A stretch of DNA of 64,000 nucleotides from JAGXRK01 sp963804005 (GCA_963804005.1 CAWDOP010000008.1:179599-243598); one strand, 5' to 3'; counted from the first letter of the stretch, positions 34,619 to 43,491 are shown. Program-made: numbers and translations. The notes: generated from the sequence alone by a model not told the origin.

Positions 34619-35164
34619 TTGTACATACCAACCAGAATCTTTTTAACAAAAGGAGTGGGTAAACACAAAGATTATCTCAGCTCTTTTGAACTTGCACTAA
34701 GAAGTGCAGGAATTGAAATATGTAACCTTGTCTCTGTTAGCAGCATATTTCCACCTTCCTGCAAACGGATAAGTAGAGAAGAGGGTTTGAAGGAATTAAA
34801 ACCCGGACAAATTACATTCGCCGTAATGGCAAGAAACTCTACAAATGAACCAAACAGATTAATAGCAGCATCGATTGGCGGAGCGATTCCTGCTGACAAT
34901 GCTCAGTATGGCTATCTCTCTGAGTATCATCCTTATGGTGTAACAGAAAAGAATGCCGGTGATTATGCTGAAGACCTTGCAGCTCAAATGCTTGCAACAA
35001 CATTAGGAGTTGAATTCAATCCTGAAGCTGATTGGAATGAGCGCGAGCAGGTTTTCAAAATGTCCGGGAAGATTGTGAAAACATTTAACGTCACTCAATC
35101 AGCAGAAGCAGATAAATCGGGTTTGTGGACAACGGTAATTGCAGCGGCAATACTTTTACCATGA
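34619..35164 (+). CDS. pdaD: Pyruvoyl-dependent arginine decarboxylase
   Basis: A 181-aa proenzyme with TTG start at 34619 and AGGAG 6 bases upstream. NLVSVSSIFPPSC at residues 36-48 is the self-cleavage site; the cut between Ser41 and Ser42 would create the pyruvoyl group. SEYHPYG contains the catalytic glutamate. It converts arginine to agmatine, the first step of one polyamine route. It follows the third NifX-like gene by 9 bases, so it is probably in the operon, though its link to metal-cluster chemistry is unclear. No agmatinase is nearby. Confidence 0.87.
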   Translation: MYIPTRIFLTKGVGKHKDYLSSFELALRSAGIEICNLVSVSSIFPPSCKRISREEGLKELKPGQITFAVMARNSTNEPNRLIAASIGGAIPADNAQYGYLSEYHPYGVTEKNAGDYAEDLAAQMLATTLGVEFNPEADWNEREQVFKMSGKIVKTFNVTQSAEADKSGLWTTVIAAAILLP

Positions 35165-35256
35165 TCTATTTAACAAAGATTCTTTATTACTATAACCACA
35201 TATAACTTTTTGAAATAGAATAATTGTAATCTAAATTATAAGACGAATTTAACAAA

Positions 35257-35743
35257 ATGGAATCAAAAGCAATTCAAGACTATTATCCCGAGGAGCTAAG
35301 TTATTGCTATGGCTGCGGCAGATTAAATGAACACGGTCATCAAATAAAAAGTTATTGGGATGGTGATGAAACAATTGTCACGATTTACTCCTAAAGAATA
35401 TCATATAGCAATTCCGGGATATGTTTATGGTGGATTGATAGCATCACTAATTGATTGTCATGGAACCGGAACTGCTGCATTAGCATCATACCGTAGTGAA
35501 GGAAGAGAACCTGATACAGAACCGCCGTTTCGTTTTGTAACTGCATCGCTTCAGGTTGACTATCTTAAACCAACTCCGCTATGCGTAAAACTTGAACTTC
35601 GTGGGAAAGTACTTGAGATAAAAGGAAGAAAAGTGGTTTCGGAAATAACTGTTTCAGCAAATAAAATTATTACAGCAAAGGGAACAGTTGTGGCAATTCA
35701 AATGCCGGAAAAATTTTTAAATGAAAAACCCGATAACAAATAG
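35257..35743 (+). pseudogene. PaaI-type thioesterase interrupted by frameshift
   Basis: The ATG at 35257 opens a frame of 45 residues (YPEELSYCYGCGRLNEHGHQ, then IKSYWDGDETIVTIY) that stops at 35392-35394. The rest, FTPKEYHIAIPGYVYGGLIA, and the family core continue in the next frame to 35743. The total span of 487 bases is one more than a multiple of three, so a single surplus base near 35384 restores a 161-aa hotdog-fold thioesterase. Family members hydrolyse acyl-CoA. I cannot tell whether this is a real lesion or an assembly error. It stands alone after the pdaD gene. Confidence 0.65.
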
Positions 35744-35792
35744 TTTTGGAGTTTCCTTTACAATAAATATCTGATAAGCAACTAATTAATCA

Positions 35793-36428
35793 TTATTTGC
35801 TTAAAACGACTATATGACTGGTTGACGGGCTGTTTTTAATTTCATTTACAATCTTTAACCCGGTCTTCTCGGATAATCCTATTATTCCGTTTCCAGCAAT
35901 AAATGTTTTGAAGTTTGAGTAGTGTTCTCTGCCCGCAACATACTCAATAATTTCATTAAGTAAACTCCACATTCCTTTTGTTCTTGGAGTTAAGTAATCG
36001 ATGACAATAATTTTTTCGGCAGATTTAGAAAGTTCAATTAAAATTTGTTCTCTTAAATTTTCATCAATTTCGTGAATTACATAGGAGAGAACAGCGTAAT
36101 CATACTTCTGATCAATTTCATTTATATGTTTTAAAACATCGGTATGAATAAACCGAATATTGTTTTTAGAATTCTTAGTAAGTTTTTTGTTAGCAAGTTC
36201 AATATTTCTTTTTGAAAGATCTAATGCATCAACTTTACTGCATTTGTCTGCTATTTGAAAAGCAAGTCTCCCTGTTCCGCAACCGACATCTATTAAAGTT
36301 GAATCTGGTTCAATTATATTTTTTACATGACTGAAGGATTTGTCTTGATTCGGAGCGATAACAATATCATAAAATAATCCGTCATACCAATGATTTTTAT
36401 TCCCGGGCATTGATTTACTTTGCAACAT
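35793..36428 (-). CDS. Class I SAM-dependent methyltransferase
   Basis: A 211-aa soluble methyltransferase. IDVGCGTGRLAFQIADKC is the SAM-binding motif I, ALDLSKRNIELANKKL motif II, and YDYAVLSYVIHEIDENLREQ the later core motif. The fold is complete. The substrate is unknown; a protein or small-molecule role is equally possible. Its start touches the trxB stop on the same strand. Confidence 0.75.
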   Translation of the reverse strand: MLQSKSMPGNKNHWYDGLFYDIVIAPNQDKSFSHVKNIIEPDSTLIDVGCGTGRLAFQIADKCSKVDALDLSKRNIELANKKLTKNSKNNIRFIHTDVLKHINEIDQKYDYAVLSYVIHEIDENLREQILIELSKSAEKIIVIDYLTPRTKGMWSLLNEIIEYVAGREHYSNFKTFIAGNGIIGLSEKTGLKIVNEIKNSPSTSHIVVLSK

Positions 36429-37378
36429 TAAACGACTTCTGTTTCGATAATTAATTTTTTAATGTTATTAATATATTCCACAACACTTAAAGCTGCAATT
36501 GTTCCATCAGCAACCGCTGTAGTAACCTGTCTGTATTTTTTCTGAATAGAGTCACCTGCAGCGTAAACTCCCGGAATATTTGTTTTCATATTTTTATCGA
36601 CAATAATTTCCTTAAACTCATTCAGTTCGATTGCCTCTAACGATTCTGTATTAGGCACATAACCTATAAAGATGAACACTCCATCAATTTTAATCTCCGT
36701 TATTTCATTAGTCGTCTGATGCTGTATTTTTACGGATTCAAGTTTCTCACCGCCAACAAATTCTACTATCTTCGATTCCATAATAAAATTTATTTTTTCG
36801 TTTTTCTTTGCCTCATCAACATAGTGTTCAAGAGCCTGGAAGTTATCGAACTGATGTACCACCGTTACTTTTGAAGCGTATTTAGTTAAAGAGACCGCTT
36901 CTTCCAAAGCCGAGTTACCACCACCAATAACTATAATTTCCTTATCCTGAAAAAAATCGCCATCACATGTTGCACAATAAGAAATGCCAACTCCTTTAAA
37001 TTGGTCTTCGTTTATAGCACCAATTTTTCTGGATCTGCCACCAGTTGCAATGATTACTGCGTTTGATGTATAAACATTTTTATCATTTACAGTTACTTTT
37101 TTCAACTCATCATTCAAATCAAGGGAAGTAATACGAATATTAGATTTAATCTTACAGCCAAATTTCATTGCTTGAGATTTCATATTCCGGGCAAGTTCAT
37201 ATCCGCTAATATTTTCAAAACCCGGATAGTTGGCTATCTCATGAGTTAACACCATTTGACCACCGACAGCACCTTCGTTAAGAATCAGAGTTTTTACTTT
37301 CGCTCGTGATAAATAAATGCCTGCAGTCAATCCTGCAGCACCGGCACCAATTATAATTACATCAAAATGATTATCCAT
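36428..37378 (-). CDS. trxB: Thioredoxin-disulfide reductase
   Basis: A 316-aa flavoenzyme. IIIGAGAAGLTAGIYL at residues 9-24 binds FAD, CATCDGDF with Cys135 and Cys138 is the redox-active disulfide, IVIGGGNSALEEAVSLT binds NADPH and the C-terminal GVYAAGDSIQKKYRQV is the FAD-binding tail. It reduces thioredoxin with NADPH. The length is normal. Its usual partner is the thioredoxin-like gene 56 bases upstream at 37434, but that protein lacks a CxxC active site. Confidence 0.92.
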   Translation of the reverse strand: MDNHFDVIIIGAGAAGLTAGIYLSRAKVKTLILNEGAVGGQMVLTHEIANYPGFENISGYELARNMKSQAMKFGCKIKSNIRITSLDLNDELKKVTVNDKNVYTSNAVIIATGGRSRKIGAINEDQFKGVGISYCATCDGDFFQDKEIIVIGGGNSALEEAVSLTKYASKVTVVHQFDNFQALEHYVDEAKKNEKINFIMESKIVEFVGGEKLESVKIQHQTTNEITEIKIDGVFIFIGYVPNTESLEAIELNEFKEIIVDKNMKTNIPGVYAAGDSIQKKYRQVTTAVADGTIAALSVVEYINNIKKLIIETEVV

Positions 37379-37402
37379 ATTTCTTCAGAATTTTAGATTA
37401 AG

Positions 37403-37428
37403 CAAAAAGGAGAGTACATAGCTCTCCT
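37403..37428 (-). terminator. Rho-independent terminator after the thioredoxin-like gene
   Basis: On the minus strand AGGAGAG and CTCTCCT form a 7-bp stem around a 7-base loop, followed by five T. It begins 6 bases past the thioredoxin-like stop codon and before trxB, so much transcription from upstream may stop before trxB. Confidence 0.75.
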
Positions 37429-37433
37429 GAAAT

Positions 37434-37778
37434 TTATTGATTAAATTGTTCATCAAGGATTGAAGAAACCTGTTCCATCGTCTGTATACTACTGGTTGCT
37501 TTTACAAGTTTACCGTTCTTATAATATGCGGTGAATGGTAATCCCTGAAAATTACTTGTCTCCGGCAAGTTTCTTATAACTTTTGCATCCGGTGAATCAA
37601 ATTCCATATCCGCAAATTTTACGCTTTTATATTGATCTTCTAATTCTTCCATTATTTCATATACCGGGATGCACATAGGACCCATTCGTCCAAAGCAAAT
37701 CATAACATTTTCATTATTGTTAATTAATTCGGAATGTTCTTTTTCCGAAAGTACATGAGTTAGATTAGTTTTTAACAT
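37434..37778 (-). CDS. Thioredoxin-like protein without a CxxC motif
   Basis: A 114-aa thioredoxin-fold protein. The active-site region reads FGRMGPMCIPVYEIMEEL where normal thioredoxins have WCGPC; both catalytic cysteine positions align with methionines and a single cysteine (Cys36) lies one position later. Downstream the fold is preserved (KFADMEFDSPDAKVIRN, FQGLPFTAYYKNGK with the cis-proline). It is thus unlikely to be a classical disulfide reductase and may be a monothiol or binding protein. It is co-oriented with trxB but a terminator lies between them. Confidence 0.7.
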   Translation of the reverse strand: MLKTNLTHVLSEKEHSELINNNENVMICFGRMGPMCIPVYEIMEELEDQYKSVKFADMEFDSPDAKVIRNLPETSNFQGLPFTAYYKNGKLVKATSSIQTMEQVSSILDEQFNQ

Positions 37779-37949
37779 TTTTTTCCTTTCATTATTAATT
37801 AGTCTTCTATTACACTCAGAATTATTATGAGTTCTTCACAATTCATTTTGAAATAATTCTTTATTTTTAACTTCGATATGATTCCTTAAATTTGAATAGG
37901 ATTCAAGAATGTTTTTTAAATTGACATGATTAAAAAGAGGATTCTCTCT

Positions 37950-39308
37950 ATGAAAAAATCAATTGTTCTTTTCTGCTTAATAATCACTCGATTTATGTTT
38001 GCTCAAGATCATAGCGAGTTTATAACTGATGCATTTAGCTCACCACAGGAAGTTACACAAACTTGCCTGATGTGTCACGATGAAGCTGCCAAACAAATAA
38101 TGAGAACTAATCATTGGAATTGGTTGAACGAAGAATTTACCAACGCGAATAACGAAATAGTTAAAGTTGGTAAACAAAATATTATAAATAATTTTTGTAT
38201 CGCAGTTCCTTCAAATTACCCGAGATGCACAAGTTGTCATGCAGGTTACGGTTGGAAAGATGCTTCCTTCGATTTCAGCAATGAAGAAAATGTTGATTGT
38301 CTTGTTTGTCACGACAACAGTGGAACGTACACAAAAACTCCAACCGGTGCTGGTATTCCTGATAAAGATATTGACTTATTAAAAGTTGCACAAAGTGTTG
38401 GGAAATCGACCCGAAATAATTGTGGTATTTGCCATTTCGATGGCGGCGGCGGAACAGGAGTTAAACACGGTGATCTTGATGATAGTCTATATGATCCTGA
38501 ACCAGAAACTGATTTTCATATGGGCGTTCTTGGTTTTGTTTGCACTGACTGTCACGCAACTGAAGAACATAAAATTAAAGGTGCAAGTCATGGTTCAATG
38601 GCTGCAAATGAAAATCATTTTTATTGTGCAGACTGCCATGGTGATGGAGTTCATAAAAGTGAAAATCTTAACAAACACGTAAAATCGGTTGCTTGTGAAA
38701 CCTGTCATATTCCTGAATTCGCAAGAGTTATACCAACAAAAACCTGGTGGGACTGGTCATTAGCTGGTGAAGACAGATCAGCAGTAAAAGATGAATTTGG
38801 TATGGAAACTTACAATAAGCTAAAAGGCGAGTTCATTTGGGCTAAAAATGTTGTGCCTACTTACAAATGGCACAACGGACAAGCAAATTATTACAGATTC
38901 GGCGATAAAATTGATCCATCAAAACCTATTCAACTTAATGAGCTTACAGGAAATATTAAAGATCCTAACTCCAAAATTGCGCCGTTCAAAATAATGCGTG
39001 GGAAGCAAATATATGACGCAAAAAATAATTACTTAATCGTTCCAAAACTCTTTGGGGAAAATGGGTATTGGAAAACTTTCGACTGGAATCTTGCTTCTAA
39101 AATGGGAATGAAAGAGATAGAACTTGATTACTCTGGTTCTTTTGGATTTGTAGAAACAGAAATGTATTGGCCGATAAATCATATGGTGGTATCAAAAGAT
39201 AAAGCTCTGAAGTGCACAAGCTGTCATGGGAAAAAGGCAAATAGAATGGATTGGGAAGCGCTTGGTTATTCTGGAGACCCCATGGTTAAGAAAGGAAGAA
39301 AACTTTAA
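37950..39308 (+). CDS. Octaheme c-type cytochrome, tetrathionate reductase-like
   Basis: A 452-aa exported cytochrome. The ATG at 37950 has AGAGG about 9 bases upstream and begins a signal peptide (MKKSIVLFCLIITRFMFAQ). Eight CxxCH haem sites start at residues 39, 93, 117, 158, 198, 226, 249 and 422; I see no CxxCK. TCLMCHDEAAKQIMRTNHW is the family opening of the octahaem tetrathionate reductase group. These enzymes can reduce tetrathionate, nitrite or hydroxylamine in vitro; the natural substrate is uncertain. It is monocistronic, flanked by convergent genes. Confidence 0.8.
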   Translation: MKKSIVLFCLIITRFMFAQDHSEFITDAFSSPQEVTQTCLMCHDEAAKQIMRTNHWNWLNEEFTNANNEIVKVGKQNIINNFCIAVPSNYPRCTSCHAGYGWKDASFDFSNEENVDCLVCHDNSGTYTKTPTGAGIPDKDIDLLKVAQSVGKSTRNNCGICHFDGGGGTGVKHGDLDDSLYDPEPETDFHMGVLGFVCTDCHATEEHKIKGASHGSMAANENHFYCADCHGDGVHKSENLNKHVKSVACETCHIPEFARVIPTKTWWDWSLAGEDRSAVKDEFGMETYNKLKGEFIWAKNVVPTYKWHNGQANYYRFGDKIDPSKPIQLNELTGNIKDPNSKIAPFKIMRGKQIYDAKNNYLIVPKLFGENGYWKTFDWNLASKMGMKEIELDYSGSFGFVETEMYWPINHMVVSKDKALKCTSCHGKKANRMDWEALGYSGDPMVKKGRKL

Positions 39309-39332
39309 GAGTAATTTTAGTAAACGCGAGCT

Positions 39333-39992
39333 TTATTTTTCTTTAGTTTGGTCTGTTTTTAAGATTTTATTTTTTAATTCAATTACTTCACGTTGTTCTT
39401 TTTCGGAAAGTTGAATTTGTCGGAAATTTAAATTTTGTTGTATAGCAGGTGCCGGAGCAATAAGCCCTTCGCTTCTACCAACTTCATCAGCAACCACCGC
39501 TGAGGCAGCTATTGATGGTTCCGGGGAAACAGCAGAATCCTCATCTTTACCTGATCTACCTTTTACACCAAGTTCCGTTTCAACAGATAATACTTGCGGA
39601 GGTTCAATTTCTTTTTTTCTAAATCTCACAGGACTTTTTTCCTGAAGTTGCTCTTTTGGTTTTTCATCCTCAGATTTTAATAGAGTAATATCCTCAGAAG
39701 AAATTTCGACAATGTCTTTTCTTTCTTCAGGCTCAATTAAGAAAGGATCCTGATATTCGTAAGCGTTGTTGTCTATAATAATGAATAAAGCTACTGCAGT
39801 TGCAAGAACTGCCGTTGCAGGGACAAGTCTTATTGAAATTTTACTCCATAAAGATCTTTCTTTTACAGTTTCCCGCGAGTTTATTTTATTCCAAAGCTTG
39901 TGTTCAAAACCAACGGGCGCTTCTATTTTTTTCAGATTCTTTAAATCATCAATCATTTTCTTGTATTTATTTTCATCTCCTGCGGGATACAT
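39333..39992 (-). CDS. Probable anti-sigma factor
   Basis: A 219-aa protein with one transmembrane helix (about residues 56-74, LVPATAVLATAVALFIII) between a short cytoplasmic N-terminus and a long extracytoplasmic tail that is rich in E, K and P. It follows the ECF sigma factor gene by 8 bases, the usual place of a cognate anti-sigma factor. No zinc-binding HxxxCxxC motif is visible, so it is a non-ZAS type. The sensing domain (about 75-219) is low in complexity and not recognised. Confidence 0.65.
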   Translation of the reverse strand: MYPAGDENKYKKMIDDLKNLKKIEAPVGFEHKLWNKINSRETVKERSLWSKISIRLVPATAVLATAVALFIIIDNNAYEYQDPFLIEPEERKDIVEISSEDITLLKSEDEKPKEQLQEKSPVRFRKKEIEPPQVLSVETELGVKGRSGKDEDSAVSPEPSIAASAVVADEVGRSEGLIAPAPAIQQNLNFRQIQLSEKEQREVIELKNKILKTDQTKEK

Positions 39993-40000
39993 TTTTTAAC

Positions 40001-40588
40001 CTAATCTTTATAAATATGTTTTAACAATTTCTGAAGTTGTGCTCTTCCTCTGTTTATTCTTGATTTTACTGTGCCGACTTCAATTCCCAGTATTTCTGAT
40101 ATTTCTTCGTAAGATAATTCCTGAATGTCTCTTAAGATTACTGCCTGACGATAAACATCTTTTACTTTTAGCAATGCTTTCTGAATAATCTCATCTTTTA
40201 TTCCGCTGTCTGTTGCAACATCTGGTCGATAAGTTTCATCGGGTATATCATAAGTCTGATGATCTTCACCGTAATCACTTATCGAAAAAAAGTTTCTTCG
40301 TCTTCTCCGTTTATACTCGCTTCTTGCAAGGTTTCCAGCAATTGTATAAATCCAGGTATTGAACTTTGCCAGGGAACTATATGACTCTTTATATCTGAAA
40401 ACTTTTATAAAAGTTTCCTGAACAACATCGGTACAGGCTTCGTAATCCCCCAGAAAACGGTAAACAAAATTTGTTAAGGGATTTTTGAATCTCTCAACCA
40501 AAATCTCAAACGCTTCTTCGTTTCCGCTCTGCTGGAACTCAAGAATCAGCTCTTCATCGCTTTGTTGACTTAAGTCTTTTGTCACCAA
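40001..40588 (-). CDS. ECF-type RNA polymerase sigma factor
   Basis: A 195-aa sigma factor. Region 2 (about residues 20-90) has NFVYRFLGDYEACTDVVQET and AKFNTWIYTIAGNLARSEYK; region 4 (about 130-190) has ILRDIQELSYEEISEILGIE and a helix-turn-helix VGTVKSRINRGRAQLQKLL. It lacks regions 1 and 3, so it is a compact extracytoplasmic-function sigma. It is followed by the anti-sigma gene. Confidence 0.9.
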   Translation of the reverse strand: MVTKDLSQQSDEELILEFQQSGNEEAFEILVERFKNPLTNFVYRFLGDYEACTDVVQETFIKVFRYKESYSSLAKFNTWIYTIAGNLARSEYKRRRRRNFFSISDYGEDHQTYDIPDETYRPDVATDSGIKDEIIQKALLKVKDVYRQAVILRDIQELSYEEISEILGIEVGTVKSRINRGRAQLQKLLKHIYKD

Positions 40589-40736
40589 ACTGCGTTTATA
40601 CTTTCAGATAGTGAATAAAGTTTCAAAGGTTTTGGAAAAAATAGTTAAATAATGTGAATTTGAGAAGTAAAAAGAGATACGATGATATTAAGTTTTACTA
40701 ATTATTCAGGTTGAATCCCTTTGTTAAGGAAATGAT

Positions 40737-41750
40737 TTAATTGATGATTTCTGCAATCAGAACAGTAATAATCGTTTTCGAATCAGTTTGAGTTGTTTTG
40801 TTGGCCAAATCCGCTTTTAATAAAGCACGGAAAGCCTCAACAATTTCTTTATTGGAATACTTTTTTCTTGCGCTTAAATAATCCTTGTAATAATATGGAT
40901 GAGTTCCTACAATTCTTGCCGCTTGAGGATCAGGAACTTTGGTCGAAATAAGTTCGGGAATTCTGGCTAATCCGGTAAAATATCTTGTCAGCATTGCAAC
41001 TATCTTAACTAAGTCGCTTCCCTTTTCAAGCAGATTGTACGCGTACTTTAATGCAAGTTCTTTATCTTTTTTCCCGATAGCATTCTGCAAATCGAAAACG
41101 GAATACTCTTTTAGCTTTGTTGAAAGAGAAGTTATCGCGTCAAGAGTGATTTCATTTTTATCAGCAAGGAATAAAAATATTTTATCAAGCTGAAGTTCAA
41201 GAAGCTGTTTGCTTTCTCCAACCATATCCATCATCAAGCTTGCATTTTCCGATGAGATTTTTTTCCCTCTGCTTTCAACTTCCAAGATAAGCCAATCTAG
41301 AAGATGTTTGCCTTTTAATTCTTTTGCTTCAAACAAAAAACCGTTTTGCAGAAGAGTTTTATATGGCTCTGAATCCGGATTTGAAATAGCCCCATCATGA
41401 ATGCAGACAAGAACCGTAAAATCGGCTGGAGATTCTGCATAACGAATTAATTCTTTTTTATCTTTTGGTTTATCTGCTTGCTTAAAGATTATCAATTTCT
41501 TTGGCGAACCAAAAGGGAAAGCCTGGGCAGCACCGATAACATCAACAAAACTTATATTTTCGCCGTAAAAAGTTTCTTTATCAAAATCAGAGGCAATAAA
41601 TGGCGCAACTTCTTTCTGAATGGTTTCTAAAAAAACATCAGTGTTATAAGAATCCTCTCCACATAGATAATAAACAGGAAGGATTTTACCTTTGCGTAAT
41701 TCCTTTTTAATCTCCAGCACAGATGGTATGTTAACTTTTTTCTTTGCCAT
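40737..41750 (-). CDS. holA: DNA polymerase III subunit delta
   Basis: A 337-aa clamp-loader subunit. LPVYYLCGEDSYNTDVFLE near residue 23 and the AAA+-like fold continue with YAESPADFTVLVCIHDGAIS; the helical C-terminal domain contains ELQLDKIFLFLADKNEITLD and SARKKYSNKEIVEAFRALLK. It loads the sliding clamp at primers. Length is normal. The first 20 bases of the gene overlap the tiny metS-like gene. Confidence 0.88.
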   Translation of the reverse strand: MAKKKVNIPSVLEIKKELRKGKILPVYYLCGEDSYNTDVFLETIQKEVAPFIASDFDKETFYGENISFVDVIGAAQAFPFGSPKKLIIFKQADKPKDKKELIRYAESPADFTVLVCIHDGAISNPDSEPYKTLLQNGFLFEAKELKGKHLLDWLILEVESRGKKISSENASLMMDMVGESKQLLELQLDKIFLFLADKNEITLDAITSLSTKLKEYSVFDLQNAIGKKDKELALKYAYNLLEKGSDLVKIVAMLTRYFTGLARIPELISTKVPDPQAARIVGTHPYYYKDYLSARKKYSNKEIVEAFRALLKADLANKTTQTDSKTIITVLIAEIIN

Positions 41751-41859
41751 TCTCCGATTTCAATTTTTCAAATTTAACAGCTTTGTAAATGAAAAATGCT
41801 AATCCACCCCAAACTATCCCTAACACGACTAATGCTGTAATAATTGTAAATAAATTCAT
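41731..41859 (-). CDS. metS: MetS-like small subunit of an NSS transporter
   Basis: A 42-aa protein with one hydrophobic helix (about residues 5-25; MNLFTIITALVVLGIVWGGL) and a charged tail, matching the short single-helix subunit MetS that pairs with MetP in an amino-acid transporter. It lies downstream of an NSS permease on the same strand. Its stop is inside holA (20-base overlap). The ribosome-binding site is weak. It is too small for most gene callers. The 126 bases between it and the permease carry a repeat, so the pair has apparently been separated by it. Confidence 0.6.
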   Translation of the reverse strand: MNLFTIITALVVLGIVWGGLAFFIYKAVKFEKLKSENGKEKS

Positions 41860-41884
41860 ATTAATTTCTATAATTCAAAACCGA

Positions 41885-42022
41885 TTAAGCACCAAAGAAC
41901 AATCCGCCGCGGCGGACAAAGAACAAACAATTTTCAATTCACAATTCCAAATATCAAAAACAGTTTTGAATTTATTATTTGATATTTATTTGGAGTTTGG
42001 TATTTGAGATTGGGAATTTTCA
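41885..42022. repeat. Interspersed palindromic repeat between permease and metS
   Basis: The segment holds a perfect 14-bp palindrome (TCCGCCGCGGCGGA at 41903-41916) inside AT-rich DNA and, nearby, CCAAATATCAAA (41947) with TTTGATATTTATTTGG (41978), an imperfect inverted repeat. Part of it is read as the last residues of the NSS permease (SQSQIPNSK). Together these look like a known kind of short interspersed repeat, with permease C-terminus recruited from it. The borders are approximate. Confidence 0.5.
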
Positions 42023-43479
42023 TTAAATATATTTTTTACCATTGTCTTATTCAAAATAATAAATACGGCGATAATAATTCCCCACTGAAAAAGAACTGTT
42101 CCTAAATTTTCTGCATGAAAAGGATTCCACCATTCAGGGTCCCAGGAAATAGATGATATCAGCCACCAGGAAATAAGAACTACAACCTGAACAGGAACAA
42201 GAATTCCAATTACAAAATTATACCATTTACCGATTTTAACATCGCTGCCAAATCCGTTTATCACTTCGGTTCTGAATTTATCCACTCCAAACCTGATAAT
42301 GGAAAATGAAATGAATGCACCGCTTAAAATTAATCCTACTCCCCACACCCAATCCTGGTTTGCAAGAAAATTCAGATCTATGGCAGATGGAATTCCAAGT
42401 AACATTCCTGCTGAAGCAACAATTATCAAAGCTTTCTTTCTTCTCATTCCAAAATCAATCATCGTTCTTGTTGCAAGTTCAACCATTGATATTAAGGAGG
42501 TTACTGCAGCAAAGAACAAAGCAAGGAAAAACATTGATGCGAAAATAATATTAACCAAATTGCTTGAGGATATTTTTGAAAAAAGCAAAGGAAGATAGAT
42601 AAATGTTAATCCCGTATTTGCCGGACCAGATTGCGAAACCTGCATCATCGCATCAGTTGAACTTAAAGCAAAAACTGTTGAAAATATTATAATGCCTGCA
42701 ATAATAGAAATTGAATTATTGCCGAATCCGATTAACGCTGCATTAAGAGAAATATCCTCTTTTTTCCTCATATAGATTGCATAAGTCATTATCAATCCCC
42801 AGCCTGCTCCTGTATCCCACGCATTTTGAGTTAGTGCATTCAGCCAGACTTTATAATTCAGAATAACATCAAGATCGGGAGTAAAGAAATATTTTATTCC
42901 CTCAATTGCATTTGGCAGAGTTACTGCACGAACAAATAAAATTAAAAGAATAACAAGTAAGGAAGGAACAAGAAACTTTGTTACTTTTTCTATACCCTTA
43001 GTAACTCCTCTCATTACAACAAACGCAACAAGAACCATTGCAATGAAATGAAAGATCAGCGGAGAATAACCTGCAGTGAAATCATTCCAGTAAGCGAGAT
43101 GATTGGAAGTATTAAACAAATCACCCGAAGCAGCCGAGAAAAAATATCGTAAGCACCATCCTGTAACAACAGAATAGTAAAACATAATAGCTGTTGAAAC
43201 AAAAACAACAAACGCACCCATCCAGCCAAATTGTTTTCCGGCAGTTTTACCTAATGCACCTACGGGTCCAAGTCGAGTTGATTTGCCAATAGCAAACTCA
43301 GCAATAATAAGAGGCACAGACCAGATAAGTAAAAATATTACCCACGGAATAAGGAATGATCCTCCGCCGTTCTGAGCAACTATTCTTGAGAACCGCCAGA
43401 TGTTGCCGGTGCCAACAGCAATGCCGATTGTTGCGATTATCAGCGCCCAACGCGAGGAGAAAAATTCCTGTTGTTTCAT
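41986..43479 (-). CDS. Neurotransmitter:sodium symporter (NSS) family permease
   Basis: A 497-aa twelve-helix transporter. WALIIATIGIAVGTGNIWRF is the first-helix sodium and substrate-binding signature, followed by GGGSFLIPWV. With a MetS-like partner nearby, an amino acid such as methionine or alanine is the likely substrate. The last nine residues (SQSQIPNSK) come from a repeat and may be dispensable. The start is ATG at 43479. Confidence 0.85.
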   Translation of the reverse strand: MKQQEFFSSRWALIIATIGIAVGTGNIWRFSRIVAQNGGGSFLIPWVIFLLIWSVPLIIAEFAIGKSTRLGPVGALGKTAGKQFGWMGAFVVFVSTAIMFYYSVVTGWCLRYFFSAASGDLFNTSNHLAYWNDFTAGYSPLIFHFIAMVLVAFVVMRGVTKGIEKVTKFLVPSLLVILLILFVRAVTLPNAIEGIKYFFTPDLDVILNYKVWLNALTQNAWDTGAGWGLIMTYAIYMRKKEDISLNAALIGFGNNSISIIAGIIIFSTVFALSSTDAMMQVSQSGPANTGLTFIYLPLLFSKISSSNLVNIIFASMFFLALFFAAVTSLISMVELATRTMIDFGMRRKKALIIVASAGMLLGIPSAIDLNFLANQDWVWGVGLILSGAFISFSIIRFGVDKFRTEVINGFGSDVKIGKWYNFVIGILVPVQVVVLISWWLISSISWDPEWWNPFHAENLGTVLFQWGIIIAVFIILNKTMVKNIFNENSQSQIPNSK

Positions 43480-43491
43480 CTACTATAATAT

